Assembly (NCBI RefSeq): GCF_023159225.1 | Contig: NC_063181.1 | Location: 23,214,073 to 23,278,072 of the forward strand | Source: Perognathus longimembris pacificus | Taxonomy: Eukaryota; Chordata; Mammalia; Rodentia; Heteromyidae | Direction: 5' to 3' | DNA: 64,000 nt | Part shown: one piece after another, positions 1-10,995 of the stretch | Layout of the letters: every line of letters begins with the position of its first letter | Numbering within the stretch: position 1 is the stretch's first letter | Made by a program: the position numbers and the translations under genes | Notes under the pieces: model-generated | What the model saw: the letters and a program-made list of their open reading frames with translations, nothing else | Told to the model about the DNA's origin: nothing | Databases searched by the model: none

Positions 1-1188
1 ATAACAGCCATTCACTACAAGTTCTGCTTCTAGGCAGAACTTAAATATGGGACATGTCTCCATTATACTGAGAATCTTTTATTGCTGAAGCTGCCTTAGT
101 ATCCAACCTTAAGAACGTGGTTGCCCAGGGAAATCTTGGAATTTCATTAAGAATTTTATGTTTATTTTTCTTCATTCTGTGAACGTGATCATTTTTAGAA
201 TTTTCTCTAGTGCTACCACAAACGGGAAGTCACAAAAATTCAGTACTTTCACCAAGTGTTGTGTTTATAGTGTAGTTTTTATGAACATAAGACAGCTCTC
301 AAAATATTTCTTCACATGTAAGTGAAAAGTTCCTCATATTTAGATAAGAAAAAACAATAAATTTAATCAAATACATTTATTAATTAATTATCAAATAATC
401 ACTAAATGGCAGAACATGTTCCAGCTCATTCAGTAAAATAAAAGATCTTCATTTGTGAACACTCATTCCTAAAATTATATAAACATAATAGGTTATAACC
501 ACCACTGTTTAATCCCAGTTTACCACTATAATCATCAGTCATTGAGAAAAGTTTTTAGGGGTTAAGGGTGTATTTCAGAGGTAGACCCTAACATGAACAA
601 GGCCCTGGGTTCAATCCCCAGTAATGAATGAAAAAAAGGGGGGGAAGGGAAGAATAATTTGGTTATGCTTATATTCATTTGTTAAAAATGTCTCTCAAGA
701 TACAAAAATGGTATTTCACATATGCAAATAAATATGTATATTTATGCCACTTGAAAAAAGTTATATATATGCACATTGCACTGTCGTAGAGTGTATACAT
801 TGATAAAACTTTAAAAAGTGATACAACAATGAATTAAACCTACTTTGTGGGAAAATGGGAGCCATACTAGGGAATGTAATATCAGCAAACATGTTCCCTT
901 TGAAACAGCAAATTAGATGTGCAGGAGGATTTTGGTCACACTTCAAAGAATAATATGCTGAGATGGAGAGCTACTCTGTTTACTCTTGCTCTCACCGGTG
1001 AGGTTTTTCTATGTTAAACAGGCTTTTGATTACTTCAAAGCATGTTTGAAGTCCTCACTGCATACCTCGTGCACAAAGACAAATATTCCTCCAAATTTGT
1101 GCGGCTAATTCTGCTGTGTCTTTTATTTGTGAGAGAGAAGAACTCAGAGTTCCCTATTTAACACTCCATCCATGCCTGTTTTATTTAG
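1..1188 (+). other. TENM3: TENM3 intron, partial (3' part of the intron upstream of the first exon seen)
   Basis: AT-rich sequence ending in a pyrimidine-rich acceptor (tttatttag) directly before the first coding exon. The only recognisable feature is a degenerate tRNA-type SINE monomer near 557-640. No other coding exon or repeat is recognised here. The donor end of this intron lies outside the window. Confidence 0.8.
557..640 (+). mobile_element. tRNA-type (ID-like) SINE monomer, degenerate
   Basis: A box-like 'tatttcagaggtagac' is followed by B box-like 'gggttcaatcccca' and an A-rich/G-rich tail. This is the arrangement of a tRNA-derived SINE with a Pol III promoter. The many changes from the other copies in the window suggest an old insertion. 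Confidence 0.6.
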
Positions 1189-1364
1189 CTATGACAGTGA
1201 AGGTCGTCTGACAAATGTCACCTTCCCAACTGGGGTAGTCACAAACCTGCACGGGGACATGGACAAGGCAATCACAGTGGACATTGAATCATCCAGCAGG
1301 GAAGAAGACGTCAGCATCACTTCAAATCTGTCCTCCATTGATTCTTTCTACACCATGGTTCAAG
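1189..1364 (+). CDS. TENM3: Teneurin-3 coding exon (1st of 6 in the window): YD-repeat region
   Basis: Teneurin-3 is a large single-pass type II transmembrane adhesion protein; this part is extracellular. The exon begins with the last base of a split codon and then reads Tyr-Asp-Ser-Glu-Gly-Arg-Leu, a canonical YD (RHS) repeat start. It gives residues 1-58 of the fragment and includes an N-V-T sequon. The acceptor is tttatttag and the donor is CAAG|gtaaaa. The donor leaves one base (G), which joins AT of the next exon to make Asp. I recognise the run through '[11 protein letters not shown]' as teneurin, best matching TENM3 from memory. Paralogue choice rests mainly on the C-terminal exon. An in-frame ATG at 1172 lies in the intron and is not a start. 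Confidence 0.93.
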
Positions 1365-2707
1365 GTAAAAGCATAATCTCAAGTTGATAATTTTTTTTGT
1401 CAGTCATGAGGCTTGAACTCAGGATCTGAGGGCTACCATTGAGCTCTTCTGTTCAAGGCTGGTGCTCTACCATTTTGAGCCACAGCACCACTTCCGGTTT
1501 TCAAGTGGTTAATTGGAGATGAGAGCCCCTAGGACTTTCCTACCTGGGCTGGCTTTGAACCACAATCCTCAGATCTCAGCCTCCTGAGTAGCTAGAATTA
1601 CAGGCTTGAGCCACTGGCACCCAGTTTCAGGTTGAATATACATATATTATCACTAGCACCCAAATGGAAACTTTGCCCCCCTCATATCCAAAGATGAAGC
1701 AAAAAAGGCAAGGCAAAAATGTAAGCTTCTTAGAGACATTAATAGAACAGTTAAACTCCTCTGAGTAATCCTTATTTGCTCTGAGTAATCTTTATGAAAT
1801 TATATATTCATATTAAACTCAATACACCAAATAATATATTAATTGGAAGTGAATATATTTTTACATTCCTATTTAACAACAAAAATACTAATTGTAACTA
1901 TTTGCATATCATCGACCTGCTTTGAGTCATTGAACACAGTTTTTCAGAACTTATCTCTATCATCTTAATACCGTGCCTTATAAGTCCATTGCAAGATGGT
2001 ATTGGAAGCTACATATGATAAAACGTTTAGCCCCAATTGCAAATACTCATTTAGATAGCAGTTAAACCTTTTTTTTCCATGCTGTATATCCAAATCTCTC
2101 TGGGGTAAGACCTTCTTCCAGAAACTAATCTTGGAAAAAACGGTTGTTCATGATGACATTGGCAATTGGGAGATCACAACTCAGAGTAATTACTATATGT
2201 GCGTGAAACTTTGATTCTTTTTTTTAAACCCTTTTCCATCTGGTAGTCTCTACAGTCAGCTAAAAGTGGTATTGCTTGAATGTATTTCTTCCCCTAAAGA
2301 AAGAGTCTTTGAGGAAAGAGAAAGGGATGGGGGGGGGGGGGAGGACTCAGCCTCCTGAAAGAACACATGTTTAGCTCTTCACAAGCTATTTACAGCCCAT
2401 CCCACAGAGGCTGGGCTCTCATTTCATCAGGCAAATTAGAAAATGAGAATCTATTAAAATAGATAAGAACTTTTAAGTTCCCAGAAAGTTTGCCCTTACA
2501 GCTGAACCTGTGACAAGTAGGAAATGGCAGAAACCAAAGCTGCTTTCTCACTCTCTAAAAGGACACCATTCCGTGCTCCTTATTTGTTTTATACATGGGG
2601 TTCCATCAAGGCTTTGGGAAGTCATATTACTGCTCCTTGGCACAATCGGCCAAGTGCCTAATCCTTATCAAAGCATTCATGTTTTCTGCTTCTCATTTGT
2701 TTTTCAG
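1365..2707 (+). other. TENM3: TENM3 intron, phase 1 (1343 bp)
   Basis: It runs from gtaaaagc to tttttcag. It holds a minus-strand composite SINE near its 5' end (1391-1625) and a G homopolymer run near 2330. The rest is AT-rich with no recognised element. Confidence 0.9.
1391..1625 (-). mobile_element. Composite B1-like/tRNA-like SINE, minus strand
   Basis: Read on the minus strand, it starts with a B1-like left part (gcctgtaattctagctactc type) and continues into 'gtggctcaaaatggtagag' and a B box-like 'gagttcaagcc', ending in an A-rich tail (poly-T at 1391 on the + strand). This is the standard composite SINE of the window. Confidence 0.8.
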
Positions 2708-2943
2708 ATCAGTTAAGAAACAGCTACCAGATTGGTTATGATGGCTCTCTTAGAATTATTTATGCCAGTGGCCTGGATTCACATTACCAAACAGAGCCCC
2801 ACGTTCTGGCTGGCACAGCAAATCCCACAGTGGCCAAAAGAAACATGACTCTTCCTGGTGAGAATGGTCAGAATTTGGTGGAATGGAGATTCCGAAAAGA
2901 GCAAGCCCAAGGGAAAGTCAATGTCTTTGGCCGAAAACTTAGG
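2708..2943 (+). CDS. TENM3: Teneurin-3 coding exon (2nd of 6): YD-repeat region
   Basis: The first two bases (AT) complete the Asp codon begun by the previous exon. The 78 full codons that follow include '[14 protein letters not shown]' and '[18 protein letters not shown]', and the exon ends with AGG (Arg) at a clean codon boundary before gtaagt. The sequence belongs to the YD shell and carries a typical G-Y-D repeat and an N-M-T sequon. The acceptor is tttttcag. The following intron is phase 0, so the next exon starts directly with Val-Asn-Gly. No frameshift or stop is seen. Confidence 0.94.
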
Positions 2944-4289
2944 GTAAGTAGTCATTGGAGAGCAAGAGGAGACTGCACGACCTTTTGAGTTGTGTTTATA
3001 GCCTACATACCAGGGCAGGACTTGTTTCCCATCACCCCCTTCTGTCCCTCTACACTGAGCCCACACTCAAGGTAACTGCTGGCTTAGAAGCATGAGTTAT
3101 ATTAGCCATGTAGCTATTAACATTATACAATGTAAAGCATTTAAATGATTAAAAATAAAAGTCTCCACTGAGAAATTTGGAAATTGCATGTATCACAGTC
3201 ATAAATAGCCAGTGCCTGGATGTCAATTGGTGCTTGTTTTACTAATGTTATCTTAATAATGTTAGGCTCTTTCTTCAACTGTTGTGTTAGGAGCGATAGA
3301 TTCTTAATGTACAGAAGGGGATAAGTAAGAATTGGTTTAAACATTGAACATTTTCCCAGTTATAAATATGTGAATTGGAAGAGACAGGCTGACTATTGAA
3401 AAGTGAAGTCTTTCTTTGCATGCTCAATATTCTTACATGATGATTTGGACACCTATCTTCTGAATACCAACCTTAGAACCTAACAGCTGCCACTTTGCTT
3501 TTAACAGAAAACCTCAGCTTGCATTATATGTTATGTGAAATGTGATATTTATCATTACACTAGTGTAATTTAGCTTTGCAAAATGTTCTTTGCATTTACT
3601 TGTTAGGTGTGTGTGTATTTATTGCTTTTACCAGCCAAATATATCTAGAAGGCAAACTTTGATTTATGGTGGCTATTTGGTAAAGACAACATAGATTAAA
3701 TACTGAGACCTAGGTTGCAAGAAATCACCTTCAGCTACAACAAACCAAACCTGATTCATTCTTGATATTAGCAACAAATTTTAGTTTATCAAATAAATGT
3801 ACATAATTCTTTCTCACATTACTTCCTTTGCCACTAAAAAACTAGCATCAAGGAATGAGAACAAAACAGGGAGTTTACCATTAACATCCTTTTCGCCTAT
3901 ACTCAAATAGCTAAATTATTATCCTGATAGACTAGCATTATTTACCTTGCCAATCCTGTAGAATAAGAAACATCAACTAAATGATGTTTCCAGCTATTTC
4001 CAAGAAATAGAAAAGAACCAGTGGAGCAAATACATACTATTCCAACTTGCAGGTTCTGTTCAGATTCCAGGTGTGGGACTCTAATATACCATATCTGGAA
4101 CCTGATATACCATCTCTGGCCCCTATGCTATGACCTCCCACCTCACCCCTACTCCAGCCTGTGGGAGCCTGGAGGCTCTGACTCCAGTTTTCCCTGAGTC
4201 CATTCTGGCAGGCTGGAGGGAGGTGTGTCAGGGAAAAGCCTGAGAAGGAAGCACAGTCTAGAAGGGAGAACAAGAATAAGGTAGACAGG

Positions 4290-4486
4290 TCTGAGAATAT
4301 GGCCTAGTGGCAAGAGTGCTTGCCTGGTATACATGAAGCCCTGGGTTCAATTCCCCAGCACCATATATATAGAAAACAGCCAGAAGTGGTGCTGTGGCTC
4401 AAGTGGCAGAGTGTTAGTCTTGAGCAAAAAGAAGCCAGGGACAGTGCTCAGGCCCTGAGTCCAAGCTCCAGGACTGGCAAGAATAA
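4290..4486 (+). mobile_element. tRNA-type dimeric SINE with target-site duplication
   Basis: The left monomer (ggcctagtggcaagagtgcttgcc ... gggttcaattcc) and the right monomer (gtggctcaagtggcagagtg ... gagtccaagctcc) each keep A and B box-like elements. The element is flanked by a perfect 12-bp direct repeat, aagaataaggta, at 4272-4283 and 4487-4498, as expected for retroposition. Confidence 0.85.
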
Positions 4487-4721
4487 AAGAATAAGGTAAA
4501 TAGTAATGTGATGGGCAGGAAACAGTCTCCTGCCTCTGTCTCATCACTTTCATAGGGTGGTGGTCTGTTGCCAAGTCAACTCTAGCTCCTCTTTTTCCCT
4601 TCACCTGCATCCTGGACTGCTGCAACCACTACTGCTTCTTCCCTGGGTACCTGCTTCTTTGGCCATTGCGAAGTGAACTCTAGTACACAGTTTTTATCAC
4701 AGTCATCTTTCCCTAACAGGG

Positions 4722-4725
<4 letters not shown>

Positions 4726-4778
<53 letters not shown>
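4726..4778. repeat. (GA)n microsatellite
   Basis: About 26 uninterrupted AG dinucleotides. No gene overlaps it. Confidence 0.98.
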
Positions 4779-4780
<2 letters not shown>

Positions 4781-4833
4781 AACATCCATTCTCAGATGTA
4801 GGAACTCAGAAAAGACACGAAGCCAGATGTCAA

Positions 4834-5040
4834 AGGCCCATGCTACTGAGGAGGCTGAGATCTGAGGATCCTGGTTCAAAGTCAGCCCAAGCAGAAAAAT
4901 CCATGAGACTCTTATATCTGACTATCCACCAAAAAAGTAGAAGTAGAGGTGTGACTTAAGTAGTAGAACACCAACCTTGAGCAAAAAAGTTAAGGGACAG
5001 ACTCTAGGCCTTGAGTTCAAGCCCTAGTACAAGCACACAG

Positions 5041-5042
<2 letters not shown>
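4834..5042 (+). mobile_element. Composite B1-like/tRNA-like SINE
   Basis: It contains 'gctactgaggaggctgagat', 'ccatgagactctta' and 'ttgagttcaagccctagta', the diagnostic segments of the composite SINE. It runs directly into a (CA)n tract, which probably grew from the SINE tail. Confidence 0.75.

Positions 5043-5081
<39 letters not shown>
5043..5081. repeat. (CA)n microsatellite
   Basis: About 19 CA units at the 3' end of a SINE. Confidence 0.98.
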
Positions 5082-5083
<2 letters not shown>

Positions 5084-6455
5084 GACACAGAAGTGCTGCT
5101 CAGAGATGTGCTTTTCTTCTCTAAAGACATTAAAGACAACACCGCACTTACCTAGATTCCTAAAATGTAGGAGCCTCATGGTTAAGCAAGCTCTTCTTTT
5201 GCTAAGAGTAAATCTTATGTAAAGATCATAATGTGTCTGAATCTTTTTTACATGTATTATGATACTTCTATTATTAGATACGCTATCTAGTAGCTACATA
5301 AGATCACAACTAGCTATAATATAGATGGCTACAATACAGATAAATAAAATCTCCCTTATACAGCCTCTCTTCACACAGTTGCTACATGAATCCAATGAGA
5401 CAATGTGAAAGTGCTTTGAAAGTCAAGAGCATGGCAATCTATTCCTTCACCCTAATCAGGAGACCCTTAACCATGCATGCAAACATTGGTCATTTCCACC
5501 GACATAGAAGGAAAGAGCTATTTAGCTTTCTGGGAAGGAAAATGTCAGTGGAAAGAAGGAAGAGAGGAAAACCCTTTGTCCACAGCCAACCAGATGATAA
5601 ATCACCCGCTGCCTTCGAAACAAGTTGTACCTCAGAATATTTTTTTCCTACCCTTTGTAACATTGCTTTTCAAATAACTGGCATAAAAGAAATTATGGAG
5701 AAAAGAGAGAAAATTCCGGCTGAGGGCTCTGATTCTTTGCCTGCTTCTAAAGGGGGATGCCACCTCTCTGAAAGGAAGAAGGCAACAGTGCACATAGGCC
5801 TGGGTGTTACTGTCTTTCTAAACAGCAAAACCACAATGCCTCAGCAAGACATTTCAGAAAATACACTGTTTACAGCGGTGTGCTCAGTCACACTGAAAGG
5901 AGAGCTCCAGCTGATATCTTTGATTGCTCTCGCAGAGACAATGCCAAGTTCACAAGGGAGGATTTCTGACTTTCAAGATAAGATTGGATTGCCAGTGCTG
6001 ACTGCTAATTTCATTCCACTGTGGATTCCAAGACAGGAATTCTAGGGAAGAAAGTGATGATATGAAAGGCTGGTTTGAGGCCCGAAACCTGGAGTCTGCC
6101 AAAACTGGGACAAGAAGGCAGCAAGACCCAGAACCACATGTGACCTGAATCCTCCCCAACAGCCATTTGCTTTCCACCCCTTCCCGAGACAAGCATGTCT
6201 CTTCTCTCACCTGTCAGGATTGCCTAGAAGAAAGTGTTTTTCATTTTCAAGGTTTTGACCTAAATTTGGCTATGTACCTTATACTTGGTGGACACTCAAA
6301 TATTTATTCAGTGAATGAAAGAATGAGGAAAACCAGCCTTAGAACATGATTTTGTTTCATGGCTTCTAGAGTTTCCTCAGAGGGGCTACATGAATAGCAC
6401 AGCCTTGTAGCTGTTTGTATACCACAGACAAAGCTAATGCTAGGTTTAATAGAAA

Positions 6456-6461
6456 GATAGG

Positions 6462-6522
<61 letters not shown>
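6456..6522. repeat. (GATA)n microsatellite
   Basis: About 16 tandem GATA units, followed by a short GA-rich stretch to about 6555. The reverse strand stays open as a run of Ile/Tyr/Leu/Ser codons, which is an artefact of the repeat. Confidence 0.98.
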
Positions 6523-6524
<2 letters not shown>

Positions 6525-6763
6525 GAGGGAGAGAGAGAGAGATGAGAGATGAGAGAATGTGATAGGAAATAGATGGTAGATATACAAATACATAGATTTT
6601 ATAAGAAACTATCCCCGCTGGAAAACATTTTCTATAATAAAATGGAAGTAAAAGAGAAATAACAGACACACCGAATCTTGATAAAGATGCATAAAAGCAT
6701 AGAAAGATAAAGATTATTCTTACTTGCTCTATACTTGCTAGCTAAGACTAAAAGTATATAAAG

Positions 6764-6965
6764 TCAGTGGCCAGTGACTCATGCTTGTACACATAACCCC
6801 AGCTAGTCAAGAGGCTAAGGTTTCAGGATGTGATTTAAAACTAGCCAGAGTAGACAAACCAACAAGATCCTTATCCACAATTAAACAACAAAAACGGGAA
6901 GTAGAAACAATAGAGTGCCAGATATGAGGGAAAAGGCCCTGAGTTCAAGCCCCAGTACTGCCATT
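6764..6965 (+). mobile_element. Composite SINE, degenerate
   Basis: It shows 'ggccagtgactcatgcttgta' at the left and 'ccctgagttcaagccccagta' at the right. The middle has diverged strongly. Confidence 0.65.
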
Positions 6966-7077
6966 CACATAGAAAGATGATAGATAGTAGTTACTGTCTT
7001 TGTCTTACAATAATTGGTAAATGTTACTCATTTTTATCAGTGCCAAACTTAAGCAGCTATCAAAAAGAAACAGCTGA

Positions 7078-7300
7078 GCTGGGCACCAGTGGCTCATGCC
7101 TATACTACTCAAAAGACTAAGATCTGAGGATCAAGGTTCAAAGCCAGGCAAGAAGCAGTGAGACTCTTATCTCCGACAAACTACACAGAAAAAGCTAGAG
7201 ATGGCACTATGGCTCAAGTGGTAGAGCACTAGCCTTGAGCAAAAGAAGCTCAGGGGCAGCACCCAGCCCTGAATTCAAGCCCCAGGTCTGGAAAAAAAGA
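7078..7300 (+). mobile_element. Composite B1-like/tRNA-like SINE
   Basis: A near-complete copy: 'ggcaccagtggctcatgcct', 'gagactcttatctccgacaa', 'tggctcaagtggtagagcac' and 'gaattcaagccccag'. Confidence 0.85.
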
Positions 7301-7432
7301 AAACAGACAAAAAGTTATGTCATTCTAATTATAAAATGTCTTCCTATACTTGACCAGAATCAGATGCTTCAAGGAAAAAGTGAATTATTTTAAAAAGAAA
7401 TTCTCACAGTTTGACAGCCAAGTGTGTTTGGA

Positions 7433-7435
<3 letters not shown>

Positions 7436-7482
<47 letters not shown>
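7436..7482. repeat. (TA)n microsatellite
   Basis: About 23 TA units, self-complementary. Confidence 0.97.
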
Positions 7483-7485
<3 letters not shown>

Positions 7486-7930
7486 GTGAGCATATTTAAG
7501 TCTTCCTTGGCCCATCCCATTTGGGTGATATTTTAACTGAGTGGCCCGGCCTCGAGTGGGATCACATGTAGTTAGCACACGACAAATGCGAAGACACAGA
7601 ACAATCTGTAGCAAGATGAGCATCCAACAGAGACACAAGGGGCTCTTGTTACCAAGGGTGCCGGGGAATAAGCCAGTTCTTCTTCACTCCCCACCATGAC
7701 ATTTCAGATGAATGGATAAAACCTGATGATGATGCTGGCACCTCCTAGGGCAAAATGTTTAAGGTCAGTATGACTTTAATCTTCAAACCAGAAAGAAAAT
7801 TACCACATTCCCTTCACAGCAAAGGAATGCTGTGATTAATTACATAATTATTGAACATGGAGATCTTTACAGAGGAATCCATAAACAGCATTTGGGTTCA
7901 TTTTTAGATATCTAGAGATACAGCCATGAT

Positions 7931-7980
7931 TGTGTATGTGTGTGTGTGTGTGTGTGCGCGCACGCGCGCACATGCACACA
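7931..7980. repeat. (TG)n(CG)n(CA)n alternating purine/pyrimidine tract
   Basis: Fifty bases alternate purine and pyrimidine without interruption: TG units, then a CG-rich centre (gcgcgcacgcgcgc), then CA units. The tract is partly self-complementary around the centre. Confidence 0.95.
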
Positions 7981-8297
7981 GTACTGAGACTTGAACTCAG
8001 ATTTTGTGCCTTCTAGGCAAGTATTTGACTACTTGAGCCACACATACACAAACTTTGGCTTTTTTGTTTTGTTTTATTTTTAGTGCTTTTTAAGATTGCG
8101 CATGTTTTTGACCTACCCAGCCTCAGGCCATAATCTTCCTACCTTTGCCTTTCAAGCAGTTCAGGATTACAGGTGTGAATCACCACACCTATCACAGCTT
8201 GATTTTTTTTTTTCTGAGAGCATGCCTTGAACTCCCTATATAATGCTTTCACTCACTGGCTGGTGCTCTACCACCTGAGCCATACCTCCAGCCCTTG
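7981..8297 (-). mobile_element. B1-like and tRNA-like SINE sequences, minus strand
   Basis: On the + strand it reads 'ctgagacttgaactcagat', then 'gcccaggct'-like B1 segments and 'aggattacaggtgtgaatca', then a second tRNA-like unit 'tggtgctctaccacctgagc' ending at 'cctccagccc'. At least two adjacent or nested elements are present, and the exact joins are unclear. Confidence 0.65.
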
Positions 8298-8362
8298 ATA
8301 TGTTCATAATTCAAATATTTATCAAAAGCCTCACAGAGGCATGGGTGTAAAATACACAAAAG

Positions 8363-8583
8363 CTAGCCCAGCCCTAATGGGTCATACCTATACTCCTAGC
8401 TACTCAGGAAGATGAGATCTGAGGATCACAGAGGGAAGCCAACACAGGCAGAAAAATCCATGAGACTCTTGTCTCCAGTTGACCACCAAAAGGCCAGAAG
8501 TGGAGTTGTGGTCCCAATGGTAGAGCATAAAGGCTCAGGCACAGCTCCCAGGCCCTGAGTTCAAGCCCTAAAACCAGCACAAA
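8363..8583 (+). mobile_element. Composite B1-like/tRNA-like SINE
   Basis: It shows 'cctagctactcaggaagatg', 'ccatgagactcttgtctcc' and 'cctgagttcaagccctaaa'. The right tRNA-like part has lost some sequence. Confidence 0.8.
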
Positions 8584-8819
8584 AGAATTACTTTTAATTT
8601 TAAAAATAGATGAAACATTGCCATGATTTCTAAAGGTTTAGGGTGACCTAGAATTATCTTACCTCCTTATAGCTACATCTTATTTGTCCAAAGAAGGAAG
8701 TCTGAACATGTTTAAGAGGGACAAAAGAAATCAGGGGAGAAGTTACTATCTTCTCAAGTCATATGTACTAAATAAAGAACAGTGGCTGATATTTTGAAAC
8801 TGAAAGAATAGTTTAAACC

Positions 8820-9235
8820 TTGCTGGGCATGGTGGTATACACCTTTAATCCCAGCTACTTAAGAGATTTAGGCAGAAGAATCCCTGAGTTTAAGCAACAA
8901 AGCCAGACCCTGTCTCAAAACAGCAGCCAGGCACCAGTGGCTCAGTAATGGTTACTACTCAGAGGTGAGATCCAGAGGATTAAGGTCTGAGGCTAACCCA
9001 GGCAGAAAAATTCACTAAATAACCAGTCAAAAGCAGGCCTGGGTGCTGGGAATGTGACTTAAAGGTAGAGTGCTTGCCTAGCATGCATGAAGCCCTGAGT
9101 TTGATTCCTCAGCACCACATAAACAGAAAAAGCCAGAAGTGGTGCTGTGGCTCAAGTGGCAGAGTGCTAGCCTTGAGCAAAAGAAGTTCAGAGACAGTGC
9201 TCAGGCCCTGGGTCCAAGCCGCAGGACTGGCAAGA
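8820..9235 (+). mobile_element. Cluster of three SINEs: B1 monomer, composite fragment, tRNA-type dimer
   Basis: 8820-8925 is a B1-like monomer (tgctgggcatggtggtatac ... gaccctgtctcaaaa). 8930-9040 is the left part of a composite SINE. 9042-9235 is a well-preserved tRNA-type dimer (gctgggaatgtgac ... gagtgcttgcctagcatgca ... ccgcaggactggcaag). A ninety-codon run of ORF crosses the cluster, but it is a SINE translation and not a gene. Confidence 0.8.
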
Positions 9236-9270
9236 GGGGGAATGAGGGAGCGAGCGAGCAAGCAAGCAAG

Positions 9271-9345
9271 CAGGGCTGGCAGTGTGGATCAAGTGACCAA
9301 GTGCCAACCTAGCAAACTCAAGTCCCTGAGTTCAAACAAGACTAA
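9271..9345 (+). mobile_element. tRNA-type SINE monomer, partial
   Basis: It reads 'gcagtgtggatcaagtgac' and ends with 'ccctgagttcaaac'. It looks like one tRNA-related unit, diverged. Confidence 0.55.
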
Positions 9346-9836
9346 ATTAAAGGCGGGGAGGAGGGGGGGAGGGATTTCGACTTGTTTTGGAAATGGAGGT
9401 GGGGGGAATCCATCCCCAACACAAATTCTGTACTTCAGTATAAGAAAGGCACTGCATACAAGATTTGTCTGGATAAAAAGAAAAGCCACACCGCATAATG
9501 CTTCCAGATGCTTCCCTCTGGTGACATATTTGGGGCGGAGACTCACACAGCACCCGCACTGATGACATTGTGTGCTTTTCATCTAGAGGAATTGGTGTCA
9601 CATAGCCATACTTAACAAACCAAAGAAGCAAAACAGAGGTAGTATGCCAGGTGTCATGTGAAAAGATGGGGTTCCACTTTCAGACCTGTCTTTTCACCCT
9701 TCTCGCTACAGGAACTAATCACCCCAGATCTGCAGCCCACATTTCTTATACTCTAGCCAAAGGAAGTAGTATAGAGACAAAGGAGGGTTAAAGAAAGCAC
9801 TAAAGGATTGAAATACAAATTAAAGACAATGCAACG

Positions 9837-9929
9837 AACAAACAGTACAAGAAATGTATCCAATGCCTAATGTATGAAACTGTAACCTCTCTGTAATTCA
9901 GTTTGATAATAAAAAAAATATATATATAT
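9837..9929 (+). mobile_element. 93-bp truncated retroposon 3' end (L1-like) with 15-bp target duplication
   Basis: The insert contains 'gaaactgtaacctctctgta' and ends in AATAAAAAAA followed by (TA)n. It is bounded by the perfect 15-bp repeat aaagacaatgcaacg at 9822-9836 and 9930-9944. The same 3' end occurs at 10919-10995 and, on the minus strand, at 53511-53880. The family is probably an L1 3' UTR, judged from those longer copies, which carry a G-rich purine tract upstream. Confidence 0.75.
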
Positions 9930-10252
9930 AAAGACAATGCAACGGAAAATGCAAACAGATGGGGCAAAACTGGGGGCCCCCCATTGTCCCTGGAAAACTC
10001 CACAGCCTGTCTTTCATGGTTATTTGTAACCTAGAATAAACCAAGGAAATAAGATGGAGGGCAAACCCCAACATTTTGTTGTGGGAGTGGGGATTGTTTT
10101 AAAACAATGTGAGGCACCCACGAGCCCTTGTGGAACACTTAAAATTGTGCAAAACATCTTCTCAAAGCATTGCATAGGGCAAATATAACCTGAAATACCT
10201 TGATTCTGCCTGTTATCAAGTTTATTTTATATCAACGCCTCTGGAGCCATAA

Positions 10253-10254
<2 letters not shown>

Positions 10255-10298
<44 letters not shown>
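10255..10298. repeat. (TG)n microsatellite
   Basis: About 22 GT units. Confidence 0.98.
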
Positions 10299-10300
<2 letters not shown>

Positions 10301-10586
10301 GAACTTTTTTCCAAAGTACACAAAGCATTCTGCAAACTGAAACTCACACAAAATTCACACAAGGCAGGGAGCAACTAATGTGCATGTGTCTGCATGGGAA
10401 ATGGAAGCACAGAAAGCACCCAGCAGAATCCCATAAAAATTACTGACAGACAGAGCCAAAGGGATCTAGTCCACCCTCCTTATTTACAGATGAATGAAGC
10501 AGATCCAAAGGGATTACGAGGCAGGCTGCTTCTATGTACCCTCAGGTTTGGAGATCAAGATTTTTGACTCCTGGATTCCTCCCTCC

Positions 10587-10604
10587 CAGACAGACAGACA
10601 GACA

Positions 10605-10657
<53 letters not shown>

Positions 10658-10668
10658 ACACACACACA
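10587..10668. repeat. (CAGA)n(CA)n compound microsatellite
   Basis: About four CAGA units lead into a CA run of more than 30 units with one TA interruption. Confidence 0.98.
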
Positions 10669-10839
10669 AATCTCTTTCTCCTTTCTCTAATACATGCCCA
10701 TTTCTGCTATGGCATAATGTCCCTCTCCTATCACCTAGATCTAAAAGATAAAAATGAAAAGTTAAAATACCAAAATCGAGACACAAAGAACAAAAAGACA
10801 AACCATTCAAAAAACAACACTTAGAAACCATTTGGTGTA

Positions 10840-10995
10840 AGCCAACTGCACAACTCTTGGGGGGAGAGGGGAAGGGGAAGTAGGGGGGGGCGGGAATGAG
10901 GGAGGAGGTAACCAGTAGAACAAGAAATGTACTCACTGCCTTTCATATGAATCTGCAACCCCTCTGTATCACACTTTGACAATAAAGAAAAAAAA
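10840..10995 (+). mobile_element. L1-like 3' UTR fragment
   Basis: A G-rich purine tract (10858-10910) is followed by 'agaaatgtactcactgcc', 'caacccctctgtat', AATAAA and an A-rich tail. A G-rich polypurine tract before the poly(A) is typical of mammalian L1 3' UTRs. It is homologous to the copies at 9837 and 53511. Confidence 0.6.

Noticed and set aside
1172..1188. ATG at 1172 as a gene start
   Set aside because: It sits in the intron just before the acceptor. The protein is continuous with upstream exons outside the window.
4290..4486. tRNA genes suggested by A and B boxes in the repeats
   Set aside because: The boxes belong to dimeric or composite SINEs with A-rich tails and target duplications, and no cloverleaf with a proper anticodon arm was seen in any copy.
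10494..10936. His/Thr-rich and Cys/Val-rich ORFs on both strands
   Set aside because: They are translations of the (CA)n microsatellite. The same holds at 34036-34510, 35758-36119 and 37379-37652.
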